From Lepraria neglecta (taxonomy: Eukaryota > Ascomycota > Lecanoromycetes > Lecanorales > Stereocaulaceae): a stretch of DNA of 64,000 nucleotides. This document shows positions 31,943-44,892 of the stretch, piece by piece. The translations under genes were made by a program, and so were the position numbers. Location: NCBI GenBank assembly GCA_033220425.1, contig CM065650.1, positions 496,001 through 560,000 on the forward strand, in the 5' to 3' direction. The notes under the pieces were generated by a model. It did not search any database. It was not told the origin of the DNA and was given only the letters and a program-made list of their open reading frames with translations. Position 1 is the stretch's first letter. Each line of letters opens with the position of its first letter.

Positions 31943-32912
31943 AACGCACCACAAGCATAGGACCGTCTCATGTGGGGGAGCACGGCTCGTTCAAGGCAAA
32001 GAAGTAGAAGACAGCGAAACTTTTAGGTTGTCATGTTTAGTAACGTCTCATGGCAGGGGCTATAGAAAATAGTCAATGCGTTTAGTCTGCGATCGTCGAT
32101 GTCAAATAGCATACGACAGCTGTTCTAGTGAATACTGTGTAGGAACTTTGCAGAGCATGCTTCCCGTAAGCAAAATGTAAGCAGGCTACCAGAGAAATTA
32201 CAAGCAGGCTTCATCTTGTCTGCCTTGGAACTGCGCGTAACGCTGAAGGCTCGAAAGGGCGGTGAAACCAGGAGACGCCCAGATGGAACAAACCCGTTTT
32301 CCGAAGCAGATCCACAGACACATATTGCAGCATCAAGGCCATTCAATTGCAGCGGCAGAGAAAGATCAAGTCTTAGCTCAAGGCAGCATGATAGCAGGCA
32401 GCTGGCCTCGAGCTGGGACCATTGGCCTGGCTATTAGATTTCAGCTTTGCCTATCTTATGCATGATGGACCTTTACCGTTAATGTAAGGATCGGCGTGCT
32501 TTTGCAGCTAGGATTCCCGCCCGGGCCGCGCCGCTAATTTGCCTACCCAACCATCATGCGGGCTGCACACCCCATACATCATCCAACATGATCCTACTGT
32601 CCGAGTTCTCCGAGGGTATGCCTGCTGTGTTGGCAGCCACCAGCCGAAATATACAGCAAGTGCATGTTGGTATTCTAATTTTCATCCCATCCTTACTTTC
32701 CCTTTCATCCCATCGTCGCTTTCTTTTCGTCCCATCTACACTTTCCCACTTCACCCTTACAGCTCGAAAGGCCCTTGACTCAAGTGCTTGATTCCGCCTA
32801 CTGTACTTCGTCTTTCGTTCAAGGCTGCGTCTCGGAGACTTGCTCAGAGAACAGCCTACCCTTATGCTTTGCTATTATCTTGATCCACACCAAAACACGC
32901 CGACGTGCTACA
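31943..32912. other. Gene-free stretch left of the first P450
   Basis: 3' flank of the candidate precursor gene and the promoter of P450 A. A pyrimidine-rich stretch with the repeated word catcc/atccc lies at 32680-32760. No gene is recognised; frames such as 32539-32778 are low-complexity. Confidence 0.4.
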
Positions 32913-34542
32913 ATGGGCTACCTATCTACACTATGCCTGAGTGTAGTCTGTATTCTAGTAGCCTACTACGCCATCAAAATACAACACCGTCGATCTCTCA
33001 AACGAACGAATGGCTGCGAGCCAGCGAATCAGTATCCGCACAAAGATCCGTTCTTTGGGCTTGACCTTTTCTTCCAGACTGGGAAACTCTTCAAAGAGAA
33101 CCGATACTTGCCAGAGCTTGTTCGACGCTATGGCCACTATGGCAGCACTTTTGAGACAAAATCCTTTGGATCAATGGCCATAAACTCAATCAGACCAGAA
33201 AATTTGCAGACTGTCTGGGTCTCTAAATTCAAAGACTGGGGTGTCGAGCCTGTCAGACTTCCCGCTCAGAATCCTTTTTGCGGGCGAGGCTTCATTACTA
33301 TGGACGGCCCAAGATGGGAACACTCCAGGGCCTTGCTCAAACCAAGTTTCAATAAAGCTAATATGACTGACTTATCCGTGTTCGAAGGGTATGTGAAGAT
33401 GGTCGTTGATCAAATCCCGAAGGACGGTTCTACTGTGGACTTGCAGCCGCTTTTCTTCAACCTTGTGCGTTCTCGATGTATTGTTAAATCTTGAGAAGCA
33501 TTCTGTGCTAAATCTACTGATAGTATCTCGATACAGCGACCTTGTTCCTGTTTGGCGAGTCTTTTAACTCACTCGCTGGCGGTATGTCGACAGACGCTCA
33601 GAAGTTCCTTGAGGCCTTCGACTATGCTATGTTCGGGTCTGGATTTCAGATTGCACTCGGTCCGTTGAAGTTTCTCTATCGAGACCCAAAGTGGCATGAA
33701 TCGTGCAAGACAACCCACAAATTCGCGGACAAGTACGTAGACAAGGCACTAGAGTATCGCCAAACCCTCCAATCAACCAAACGCAATAGCCTGGAACCCG
33801 GCGATCGTCAACAACGGCACATTTTGCTGCACGGCATGGCAGAACAGACTAATGACAAGATGGAGCTCCGAAACCAGATACTCCAGGCTCTGGTGGCTGC
33901 TCAGGAGACCACCGCCGTTCTCATCAGCAACGTCTTCTTCCTACTCTCAAGGCATCCACTTGTATGGCAGCGATTGCGAAAGGAAATCATTGCCCTCGGT
34001 GATTCTGTGCTTGATGTCGACACCCTACAGAATTTGAGGTATCTCCGCAATGTGCTGAATGAGAGTGAGTCGTTACCATAATGTCCTATGAATTGAGCTG
34101 AGAAGTCCTTTTAATTTTAGCTCTTCGCTTATATCCTGTCTTTCCACAAATGAACCGCGTTGCCCTAGCAGAGACTACGCTCCCCGTAGGCGGAGGTCAT
34201 GATGGCGACTCTCCTCTTTACGTGCCTAAGGGAACTATGTTCGACACAAGTTTTTACGTCCTACATCGACTACAGTCCATATGGGGACCTGAGGCAGATA
34301 GGTTCGATCCGGATCGATGGGACACATTCAAGCCGCATACCTGGGAATTTTTGCCCTTCGGTGGCGGACCACGAGGTTGCGCAGGGCGACTGAAGGCAAC
34401 CACAGAAGCCTCGTATGTCGTCGTGAGGATGCTACAGGAATTTAGCCAGATTGAGAGTCGTGATCCACAGCCGTGGACTGGACAGGTCCAACTTACGGCG
34501 AAGAATGCAAATGGATGCAAGGTTGCTTTGACTCCGGTATGA
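32913..34542 (+). CDS. Cytochrome P450 A (CYP52-like)
   Basis: Three exons, 32913-33464, 33524-34064 and 34121-34542, give 504 residues. An N-terminal membrane anchor (LCLSVVCILVAYYAI) is followed by KDPFFGLDLFF, a segment typical of CYP52-type alkane and fatty-acid hydroxylases. The EXXR helix is split by intron 2 and reads NETLRLYP after splicing. The PERF region is DRFDPDRW and the haem loop FGGGPRGCAGR is at about residues 443-453. The I-helix reads ALVAAQETTAV, where this family normally has AGRDTT, so the oxygen-activation site is altered but keeps an acid-Thr pair. It lies between the RiPP relics and the terpenoid cluster and could serve either. Confidence 0.85.
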
Positions 34543-36520
34543 AAACCGTGGGTCAGAGTTCTTGGGATGAAATTGCCTGGATCTATGACATTGATGGGAT
34601 CGGGATTGTCGAAATCTCAGACGATTGGGCACTTCATGGGTACATTGAGAGCGCAAAGTCTGATGAGTTCGTAAAGACAGTAACTAGGAGGCATCATTGA
34701 GGGTTCAGCGATGGATTCGCGCTCTCATCAGTCATTCCCACAAGACACCAGCGTAAGTACTGCAGCTTCGGGGTTACGGTTCTTGATAGCCACAGCTCTT
34801 GATCGTACGAATTCCTAGAGGACGGTCTCAAGAGCGCGTAGATGCTGTGAGATGAGAATGTGGGAGGCCGAGACGCAGCACCAGAATGGTCGCACGATCG
34901 CTAGCCCGGTAAAAAAAAGTTCAGCATAAATTACTGATGACACGCGGCATTCACTATATATTATTGTTTGTATCAAAAAGATTTCCCTTCAATCAGAGGC
35001 TGGAAAGCTAATGTTTGAGATCCATGGCATGCATGTACCTACCTAAATCCCGCATACCCTTTCGCAAATTGCTGGACACATTTTCAGCTCCTGCAGGATT
35101 CCCATTGCCGATCACACCGCAACTCTTTTTTCGTAACGTCATTGTTGATTCTGAACCATCCAGATAAGGTTCATGGATAAGGCTAAAACGTTGTACCACA
35201 TGGCTGCCTCCCATCGTGCATTTAGAGTCCTCGAAGGGTGTGATCTCCGGTGGCCAGCTCGCTACAGTGGGACTGTGGGTTAGTGTGTCTCATGATCAGA
35301 TGCGGTTTCAGCCATGCGCCATGACCATGGGCCATAGCGAGAGATCCGTGCTTCCTGAGAGCACTATTTGTATGAGCATCCCACCAGCAGTTGGCTCTTC
35401 AGTCGAGTGCATCTCTTTCAGAGCTATAGCAGTTCTTTCCCGCCCACCCGCACCCTATACATAGCCTATATATAGCCTATCTACACTCCAGGTCTATGCC
35501 GCCTAGGCATGGGAGTTTTCTAGCGCTGGGGCACCTGTTGTAGCCTTTCTAGGCCTGCTAGCCCTGGCGTTAGACCGCCCAAGCATCTATTTACATATCC
35601 ACTTGTGCCGGTGTGTATAGCTTCAGGAGTGAGAACACTAACCAAAAAAGACGGAGCACGAAATTCAGCTCGATCCCCATCCTTGTCGCCATGAGACATG
35701 AGGATATGGCACACTCGCTGTTCAGGTTAAAAATCCTTCCAGGGCTCTGCTTTCATGTAATTCTGACCTGAGGAGCTCGAGAGTCGTCAAAATCTTCCTC
35801 GCACAAATACATCCCTTGCAGGACTTCAATCTATACTTACAACAGCACTATACGTATTCATCATACTCTGTTGCTGCTGCTGTGTGCAGCGTCGTCTTTC
35901 CGGTGCTAGCCACCTCAGCCTTGTTGCTTCATCTAGGAGCTCGAAAGATCAAGTCACTTTCATATAGTTACGGGTCGGAAAGATATGGTATTTGGTATGG
36001 GATTTGGCCTTTTTTCGAGATACCATCCCGAAAGATACGGGATATTTTTAGGCTTACTAACAAGCTCGTATAAAAAGAACGATATTGATATTACATCTAT
36101 TACTAAATCTATAGAGTCGCGTGCGGAAGTAAACAGACCACTTACGGGCCAGAGATTCCACAACATAATGCTAACGGTTCTGACTGAGCTTATGGTAGAT
36201 GTCTGTCTTCTTTTGGGTTACTTTTAATACAGCGTACGCAGCAGCATTTACTCATAAGGAATCTCCGACGTCAGACTTTAAATGTGGGGAGGAAGATGGG
36301 AAGGATGTGGAAATTTGAGATGTTGGGAGGTGCTAAACGCATAGGGTCGATATGGATTAAGTGGAGTTTCGGAGACAGACCTTTGATTCGGAGTTTATTG
36401 AATGAGATTTCAGCACCAAATTATGAGAATCGATTGGTCTATTCGACTTATCCTGAAGTATCTGCTTTGTCTCTCGACCAGCGAAGCAGTGCTGTATAGA
36501 GCGACATGACTTACACCGTC
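34543..36520. other. 2-kb gene-free, partly AT-rich stretch
   Basis: 3' flanks of two convergent P450 genes. At 35455-35480 the word tagcctatatatagcctatc repeats, and 35985-36060 is AT-rich with imperfect self-complementarity (ggtatgggat against ataccatccc). These may be relics of a small transposon, but no clean inverted repeats or target duplication were found. No gene. Confidence 0.4.
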
Positions 36521-38620
36521 TTACGCCTGCTTACGCCGCTTGAACATGACCGTAGCCGTTGGGTTCGGTAAGAACTGTGTCTCAAACAGCAGACTCTCCG
36601 GCCTCTTTTCCTTCCCCTCCGGAAATTTCATATCAAAGTTCAAGAGAAGGTATCCCATGATCGCTTTGATCTCGTTTGCCGCGAAGAAGCGCCCCGGACA
36701 CGAGTGACGTCCAAAACCAAAAGACATGCTAGAAGGATTGCTGGCAGCATACTGGGCCCGGGCGCTGGCGTCGGCGTTGGGCTCGTGGGTACGGATTTTG
36801 GCGAATCTGAAGCCATCGTAGCGGGTAGGATCAGGGTAGAGATCTGGGTCCATAAGAAGTGAAGAAGTTGGGACGCCGATGTGTGTGTGCGCTGGGATAA
36901 CAAAACCGTCGGAAAGGCGGTAAGGCGTGTGAACAACGCGCTCGAAGGTGACTATTGGATTCGAATTAGCGATAATAAGGGAAATAGTTGAGAAAAAAGG
37001 GCTATAGGAAGGAGATGGCCGGGAATTTTAGGAAGGGCACACACTGAGAAGAAGAGGATTAAACCGTTGGGATTCCTTCATGATGCTATCGAGCTTGACG
37101 AGCTGGCCAAAAGATTTCTTGTCGATATTGCCATCAGGATCAAGGACGGACTCGACCTCTTTACGCAGAGGTTCCACGTATTCCGGCATAGCGCAAAGGT
37201 CGTAAATTAGCTGGGAGGGAGCCGCAGCGCTGGTGTGGATCGCAGCGAATGAGACCTAAAGGTCACACTATTGTCAGCATGGGAGACAGCTAACATCAAA
37301 GTGAAAGAAATACCAATTGCTATGCCACCATTGGAGGGAACGATAATGAGACACGGTCAAACTAACTTTAAGCAGGATACTCGCGATGAATTTCATATTG
37401 CGCTCAGAACCTTTAGCCTGATCTGACATCCAGTAGAGAAGATCAAGGGCCTTTTCCCCTGCCTTCTGTCGTGCTTCAAGAATCGGAATAGCAGCTTTCT
37501 CTGCTTCGGCGTAATGCCCAGCAATGGAGCGGATTTCGGAGATGAAGTATTTTGCAATAGGCCGCAAGACGTGAGGATATCTCTTGATCTTCTGCGCGCC
37601 GTGAAATCCGTCAATAGCAAATGCAATGGAAGCTTCAACCCATTTTTCATTCTCGCTCAGCTCTATGCCGCCGAACATGCAGCTGGAGACCCGGGCCACC
37701 ACTTTGGTAATCCTTTCAACTACGTTGATTTCGGTCCAATCTATTTGAGACAGGCAACAATGGTCAGGTCGTGTGTACTGGAGATTGGAGAGCCTACGTA
37801 CCTTCACATGGCGGAAAGGCAGCATCGAAGGCGTTCCTGATCTCTCGTTGAACTGCTGGCATGACATCGGCTGATTGGAAATCTTTCAGCCTATATCGCT
37901 GCTCACTTGCTCCAAAGAACACATCGAAAATTGCAAAGATGAAGGGCCCAGCTTACGCAAATGATGGTTTAATTGAGCTCTCACAACGCGAGGGTGCAAA
38001 GTCGATCGACTTCCCATGGTGGTGTATTTACCCTCGAACATCTTTCTCGCCAAATATCAGATACTGCTCAAGTCATAGTCAAATTTTCAAGGTACATAAT
38101 ACCTCGATAAAGGTGGCAACGAAATCCACCTGGTCGATCGGCGCAGTCTTTAAATCTTCTAGGTACTTCACTGGGAGCATAAGACGCTCCCCACAGTTAC
38201 TTGGAACGTAGAAGAAGCCGCCCTTTGTCTAAAGCGACATCTTATCAGAGGCAATGCATCTGGTTTCAAAGATATCTAACGTACTTTTCGATAGCCCTCG
38301 GCTAGCATTGACTTTCCGTCATGAATAAACCTTTTGCGATTCTGCTTGACATGTTGAATGTCACTGCCCCCAACGATGGGAATTCCTGGGGCAAGCTTTT
38401 GCCTTTTCGGGCGCTGTGGCAGTGTCACAAACAGCAACCCAACGACTATGACAGTCAAGTAACTAGAAAGCTTGGTCCGGTTCTCGAAAAATTCAAAACC
38501 CTGGATGGCTAGAAATTTTGACTCGGTTTCGCCCACTACATATCTGAGAGAGAACACGATCAAGCCTGCCGATACAAACAATGCCATGAGATTGGCGTAT
38601 AGATAGTCCTTTATTGCCAT
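36521..38620 (-). CDS. Cytochrome P450 B (ent-kaurene oxidase-like)
   Basis: Seven exons: 38620-38285, 38228-38103, 38041-37957, 37870-37802, 37740-37367, 37255-37045 and 36951-36521, in frame for 543 residues. There are hydrophobic anchors near the start (LMALFVSAGLIVFSL) and at about residue 55. The I-helix is SFAAIHTSAAAPSQLIYDL, with His-Thr in place of the usual acid-Thr, as is common in the fungal kaurene-oxidase/CYP68/CYP503 group. EXXR is KESQR; the haem loop is FGFGRHSCPGRFFA at about residues 478-491. Such enzymes oxidise terpenes, which fits the cyclase downstream. The intron after exon 2 uses an AAG acceptor and is the least certain join. Confidence 0.85.
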
Positions 38621-39720
38621 TTTGAATCAGATTTGCCTTCATCTGTTGAAATTGTAACTTCTGAGGCGCTATATCATAAGGAGGACAGATCCTCCGCGCA
38701 CATCCTAGTGTAGGCATCTGTGCTATTCGTGACGGCTCGTTCGGGTATTTTGATATCAATTCCATGATATTGATACAGTTGATCTAGATAGGCTAGAAGC
38801 TTCGAGTTTGCCTCAGCCTGCGGCCAAGTCAGAAAAGTGCTGGCTGTCGGACATTGCCGCTTTTGGCGAATTGCCGCTCAACCTCATTCGTACATGTCCG
38901 AGCAACCGCGAGTCATGGATACCAAAACTTTGTAATCAGCGTAAGCTGAGCAACATCGCTTAACTGCAAGACGGTTTGGTGGTTAGTCGCATCTGACCAC
39001 GTCAGCCATCGTAAAGATCCCTTGCAGATCCCTGGCTCCCTGCGGAACCGAATCATTGATCCGCCGCACTGAAAGGAAAGTCGAGCCAGCCAAGCAACTT
39101 GGATCTAAATCTCGACTTATCATGCATGCTCCACGTGCAGCTGCAGGTTGCGATCGTGGGGGTCCTGGTCTAGAGGCCCAGACACGTGGAAGCGAGATCT
39201 CGGAGCATTCATTCATGCAGGGGTTTGCTGAATTCTCCGGTCAATAGCCCTAGATTTCGCATGCAATCTACAGATCTGCATGAGCTTAATCGCTGCTGGT
39301 ATTCGAAGATTATGACTACCTGGTAGTCAAAGATACCATGCCGTCTCAACCAGCAGTGCCCTATTGATGAACCGATGCTTACCTGGAGCTGACCCTAATG
39401 TAACGCCATCTCGCAACCTCGTCCTTGATCGTGGAGTAATGAACGGCAACGACGGCATGGCGTCCATTCAGCAAACGAAAGGTCGAAAAGTGGCGTCCCA
39501 AGTCTCCATCAGGGTCACTGAACCGACGCTATATCTCAGCTGAACGTGGCACAGCAGGCAACCCTCCATCCATCGTCGAATTGCGATGAGCAGTGAACGT
39601 GGTAACCTAGAATCGCCCGTCAGCACACCTAATCCAAAGGATGATAAAAGCACGCGAGCCACCTGCGTTGATCAAGTTTTTCCTATCCTCCACTAGCAAC
39701 AAGGCTTTGCGAGTTTTATC
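38621..39720. other. Divergent promoter region, P450 B / FAD oxidase
   Basis: A 1.1-kb space between genes read in opposite directions. Open frames such as 38983-39216 and 39056-39247 have no protein character. No repeat noticed. Confidence 0.4.
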
Positions 39721-41393
39721 ATGTCGTTCAAATCTCCCACGTTCAGATTGTTAGGTGTGGCTTTACTCGAGCTTGTGTCTGCTGCCACCCTGCCCCGGGC
39801 GTGCAATTCTCTCCAAACCAAGTTTTCCAATGTGACTTTTCTGCCACAGAGTACCGACTATGCCACTCAAATCGCTCGTGAGTCACGTCCCGAAGTAGTT
39901 TCCTCCCCAGCCACATCGCTCATTCTTCTGATTCAGTGGTGTGGTCTGAAACATGTCTGACTACCCCGTATTGTGTTTTTGAGCCTACCACAGCAAAGGA
40001 TCTCGCAGCTGGACTCTCGATCTTGACTTCTTCTAACACATCGTTCGCTATTCGGAGCGGCGGCCATATGCCCGTTCCTGATGCAAATGGTATCAACAAT
40101 GGAGTACTCATTTCTATGTCGGGCTTCAATCAAAACAAGATGATCAAGAACAATGCGATTGTCCAGGTGGGCCCAGGCCAGACTTGGAATGATGTATACA
40201 CATACACTTCTCCGTTCAACAAGGGAGTCGCTGGTGGGAGATTCAGCCCCGTTGGCGTTGGAGGCCTGCTTCTCGGAGGTGGCCTTCCGTATTTTGCGTC
40301 TCAAGTTGGCTGGTCTTGTAATACTGTCAAAGCCTATCAAGTTGTCTTGGCGGATAGCACAATCGTGGAAGCCACTGCGACGAGTAACAGTGATTTGTTC
40401 TGGGCATTGAAAGGGGGCTCAAACAACTTTGGCATCGTCACCCGCTTCGACATGGAGACCCTTGACGTTACCGACCTATATGGCGGCGATACGTTGTACA
40501 ATACCGCCAGTTATCCAGCTTTCCTGAACGCAATCACCGAGTATGTCTCCCCTGGCGGGGGCTCGGAGGACGTCAAAGCTGCAATCCTCCCTAATATCGT
40601 TGTGACCCCTTCCACAGGTCTTGTCCAAGGCTCGTTGGTCGCATTTTACAACGGGGACAATGCAGCTCCCCAAGCATTGGCGGGATTTGCCAAAATTGCA
40701 AATAACTTCACAGACGATACTATATATGATAGCTTTCTCTCTTACACAAACCTTACGAATATACCCGCTTTTGGGGCTCGGAATTTTCGGTAAGCTCTAA
40801 TGACATAGCATCCTGCATCCAATCTTGCCCCTTCTGACCTAGTCTTCAGCTGGCTTTTTGCCTCGACAGCGATCAAAGTCAGCAACAATACCGTAGCCCT
40901 TCTGGATAAAGTGTTCACGCAACCCGCAATCCAGGCTTTGCAGAACGTTACTGGATGTGGTACGACCTTGGCCATCCAGCCCATCACCAAGGCTCAGCTT
41001 CAAGCGGCGAGGGACGCTGGCGGAGATGCTATTGACCTTGATCCGTCTCTGGGCACGTTCATATGTGGGACCCCGCCCCTTCCACGTGAGTAATTTCATG
41101 ATGCTGACCAACGCGTAGCCGTCCTGATCAACATTGACTGGGAAAACGCAGCCGACGATGCGACAGTCAACCAATTTGCCAGAACGTTCATCTCAAACTT
41201 AGATGCGGCGGCTACAAAACTGGGGCTGCACATCCCTTTCACGTACCTGAACGATGCACAAAGCGGCCAAGAAGTCTTCCAGTACTATGGAGGGGGCTCG
41301 AGCCTTCCGACCTTGAAGAAGATACAGCAGAAGTACGATCCGAAAGGAGTCTTTCAGAGCCTGGAGAACAGCGGTTTCAAGCTTTCGAATTAA
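39721..41393 (+). CDS. FAD-linked oxidase, berberine-bridge type (secreted)
   Basis: Four exons: 39721-39877, 39937-40789, 40850-41085 and a last exon to the stop at 41391-41393. An N-terminal signal peptide is present (RLLGVALLELVSAATLP). The PCMH-type FAD domain has SFAIRSGGHMPVP, where the His is the usual covalent flavin site, followed by GVGGLLLGGGLPYFASQVG and WSCNTVKAYQVVLADS, with a Cys where bicovalent enzymes attach FAD a second time. The last join is odd: keeping the conserved strand VLININWENAADDATV would need a 33-nt intron (41086-41118), whereas a 66-nt intron (41086-41151) is more normal but removes it. Both stay in frame (506 or 495 residues). Likely role: oxidation of an alcohol or C-C desaturation in the terpenoid pathway. 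Confidence 0.85.
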
Positions 41394-41919
41394 GTCCTTG
41401 AATGCATGACTGTCGTCATTTCTGCTATTGACACAATTTTTGGCTTTCTGTATATTTGATTCATTCATTTTCATCTTGTACCACAATAGACTTATATAGA
41501 AAGGGCATGGCATTCGATTAACTAGCCATATCATAAGAAAAGACAGAAAAATCGAAGCTACAAAAGCCGGTGTGGCTATTCTTGCCTTGTCTAAACTTGT
41601 CTGCTGGAAACTATCATGCAGGCCGTCACCTTACAAATCATCAATGGGTATTATCCACCACATCTCCCATATCGCAAAGGTCATTGATAGGTTAACCGAT
41701 TGATCGAGCCTCGTGGGGCAAGATAAATGAGCACAAAACGCAGGGTCCACCTCATGCAGCTTTTTGAGCATACCTTAGCGAAATCCGGTTTGGGAAAACT
41801 CCGGCTCGCTAAGCCTAGAATCACAGCAGAAAAACCGATACTATGTACCGAAAATAAAGAAATTCACTAGGATATGCGGACTCACGAGAGCTTCAATCGA
41901 CCTCATCTTCAGCATCGAT
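41394..41919. other. Gap between FAD oxidase and P450 C
   Basis: Contains an inverted-repeat-like pair ccggtttgggaaaactccgg at about 41786-41805 (CCGG, 12 bases, CCGG). No gene. Confidence 0.4.
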
Positions 41920-42332
41920 ATGTCGTCGAGCCACCTGATGCCTGAGCATGGCCTCGTGGTAGATTTCACGGTAGCGAGACTCGCTTTGACCGCACTGCTC
42001 TGTGTATGTCAAATCCCACGCAACTCGAGATCCCAGCAGTTAACCAAATTAATGTAGTCATCTATCTATTGGGCTTACGCAACATGGCGCAAAGCCTCCA
42101 GGCATCCCCTATCCCGGTTTCCAGGACCCTTCGCAGCATCTTTCAGTAACGTACGTGCCTCTATTGATTTTTCGAACCTCAGATCTGATACATATTATGC
42201 TGTTGTGAGCAGTTCACCTACTGTCGACGTTTCATGGGCGGCCGACAACCCTACGAAACCTTGAAGTTGCACGAGAAATACGGTCAGATCCCCTGAGATG
42301 TCCCTCAAGAAAAAGAAAAAAAGAAAAAAGAA

Positions 42333-42364
<32 letters not shown>

Positions 42365-44065
42365 GGGATTGCCAAGCTGAAGTCTCTCTCCATGCAGGAC
42401 CAGTCGTGCGCACGGCACCCAACGAACTCTCCTTCAACACCGCGCAATCCTGGCGCGACATCTACGGCATCCGCAAAGGCCACAAGCCTTTCATCAAGAG
42501 CGAGTTCTACGATGGAGGCAACTTCGCGGCGGAGGCGCTATCGATCGTCAGTGAGCGGAACCCGGCGAAACATTCCGAGATGCGAAAGTATCTCAGCGGC
42601 GCTTTTTCAGACAGGTCGTTAAGAGAGCAGGAGCATTTGATTGCAGAGCTCGTGGATCAGTTCATCGAGATGTTGGATTCCGGCGAGGGTGGCGGGAAGG
42701 AGCTTGATCTCGTCAATGCGTTTAATTTGACGACTTTTGATATTATTGGCAGCTTGGCGTTCGGGGAATCGTTTGGGGGTGTTGCTTCTGGTTTGGAAAC
42801 GCGATTGCCCTCCCTGGTGTATGGACCATTTGGGCTGATAAGCTGGTACGTAGGGAAAGAGCACTTCTGGGTTTCTATCGTCATAAGCAGTCTTGGGAAA
42901 GGCGCGCTCGCCGATTGCTTCAAGCGGTTTCCTTGGTTTTCAACGGCCGTTCAAACATTATTTTCGGGCTTTATCAAGAAGCTGTTGGAGGATACGAGGA
43001 AACATGAAGCCTACTCCATGGAACTCGTACAAAGGTGCGGCCCATGCTACGAATATGTTTATGCCCTCTTCATTGTTGACGGCGCAACAGGAGAATCCAG
43101 CGCCAGACTAACCGCAAGGACTTCATGACTCGGATCCTCCAAGAACGCGAGCACCAAGATATATCCGACGCGCAGATTGCAGCCCATGCGTCCGATTTCA
43201 TGTAGGTGACAGATAAAACAGGGCGTTGAACCTCTCCAAAAATCGCTAAATTTGGACAGAATAGCGGGAAGCGAGACCACCGCGACAGCCTTATCCTGCG
43301 CCTCGTACTACCTCCTCAAGAAGCCCCGAGTCCTACGACTACTCCAGCAGGAGATCCGCTCCGCATTCAAAGCCTACAGCGAGATCGACGGCACCTCAAC
43401 CGTTCCACTCAAATACTTGAACGCTGTCGCGCTAGAAGCCATGCGCATCTATCCGCCCCTGCCGTTCGCTCTGCCCCGTGTTGTGCCCGCCGGTGGGGAT
43501 ACTGTGGATGGTCATTTTTTGCCTGAGGGGGTCAGTGGATAGATTGCTTCTTTTACTTCCTTCTTCCTTGCATCAGGCCTCAAGGGTGACTGACATTTGA
43601 CTAGACCGTCGTCTCTACGAGCCCCTTCGCAGCGAGCATGGATTCCACCAATTTCCACGACCCCTGGGAATTTATCCCGGAGCGCTGGCTCGGTCAAAGT
43701 AAGGGGGATGAGCTGGACGCTTCTCAGCCCTTCTCGATGGGCACGCGGGGGTGCTTAGGTCGAAGGTCAGTACATGATAAGATATTCCCCCCGCCCCCGC
43801 CCCCCTTTTTTTTTCCCTGCTGCCATACGACAACTACAGTGAATGGTCCCAGACTTCTTTTTGACACCGCTGACTTTGAAACTCTGCTCGGTATGTACAT
43901 AGTCTGGGCTGGATGGAACTCCGCACGATCCTCGCTAAGCTGCATTTCTCGTACGATCTGGCGCTGCTGGACGGTCATCAGGATGTGGACTGGCAGCGCG
44001 ACTCGCAGATGCATACGTTGTGGAAGAAGCCGAAGTTGATGGTTAAGGCCACGCGCCGCCGCTGA
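41920..44065 (+). CDS. Cytochrome P450 C (CYP65-like), paralogue of P450 F
   Basis: Nine exons: 41920-42003, 42058-42150, 42213-42282, 42398-42790, 42854-43034, 43091-43201, 43260-43530, 43605-43765 and 43903-44065, giving 508 residues in frame. Landmarks are HPLSRFPGP after the anchor, GPVVRTAPNELSFNTAQSW, LSGAFSDRSLREQE, the I-helix IAGSETTATALS, EAMRIYPP (EXXR), PERWLG and the haem loop FSMGTRGCLGR (about 445-455). The tail LHFSYDLALLDG is typical of isotrichodermin C-15 hydroxylase/CYP65 enzymes. Intron 3 contains a GAAA-type microsatellite and intron 8 a C/T homopolymer run, both of which lengthen otherwise short introns. A single open frame starting inside intron 3 would mislead a simple ORF call. 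Confidence 0.88.
42306..42363. repeat. AAAG/GAAA microsatellite in intron 3 of P450 C
   Basis: About 58 bases made only of A and G, ending in a clean (aaag)n tract, inside the 115-nt intron 42283-42397. The other introns of this gene without low-complexity tracts are 54-74 nt, so the tract accounts for the extra length. Confidence 0.85.
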
Positions 44066-44892
44066 GGCGGAGCTGTTCTATTATAGCAGGTTTTGGATGG
44101 ATAGGAGTGTTCTTATGCCAATGGCAAGAACGAGACGATCGCAGCTTATATGGCATGGCATTAGAGATTCTTCTCTCTCCCGCCTTCAACGTCGAATGAT
44201 TAGTGAAAAGTGAATGCTAGGTGAAATATTATGCGAAAGACTAGAGTAGCGAGCCCTAAACGAGGTGTTTATGTGGTCAAATCGTCGTATCACATCGAAC
44301 ACCCACCCATCCGAAAGATCCACAGCGGTGTCACGTGCCATCCAATATCCTGCAATCGATTCGACTCCCTGTTGAATCGTCGGCGATATAGTCATTGTTG
44401 CAATGTGGCAATAGGCTGGGAAGGATATCTAGCTAATGGGGGCCCTCAGGTTCCCATATATGGCCACAACAGACAAAGAACGGCTAGCAACAGGCTTCTG
44501 GAATCGCATAGAAAGCAATCAAGCAACGGATTGCAACAGTCATTTTACATAATCATGCACCCACCATTTCCCCTTTCGGCAGAGCCCCGAGGAGGAATTG
44601 CCTCGTCTACTGCGATTACTCGGCAAGTCTCGCTGGGGGTTTTTGTCCAATCGTGGAGCCCTGCGGAGTAGAGATTGTGAAGGGGTTTTATGGAGCAGAT
44701 GGGACTGCACGGGTTAGGTTGATATGAGTGGATGGATTTGATTAGTGCCTCCCGTGCTAAAGCTTTTTTTTTTTTTTTTTGGCTTGCAGCTTTGTGGGAA
44801 GATCTAATTTGCGTTTCAAAAACTTCTTCAATAAGTCAATCAAAAAAGAGAAAAGAAAATCAATACTCATCAACGAAACCAGCGCGAAAGAA
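44066..44892. other. Gap between P450 C and P450 D
   Basis: Promoter region of P450 D. A run of 18 T lies at about 44765-44782, close to the gene start. No coding sequence recognised (frame 44231-44671 has no family features). Confidence 0.4.

Noticed and set aside
35960-36060. Possible small inverted-repeat transposon (ggtatgggat / ataccatccc)
   Set aside because: The arms are imperfect and AT-rich, with no flanking target duplication that I could find.
42195-42483. Minus-strand frames rich in Phe/Leu/Ser
   Set aside because: They are the antisense translation of the GAAA tract in an intron of P450 C.
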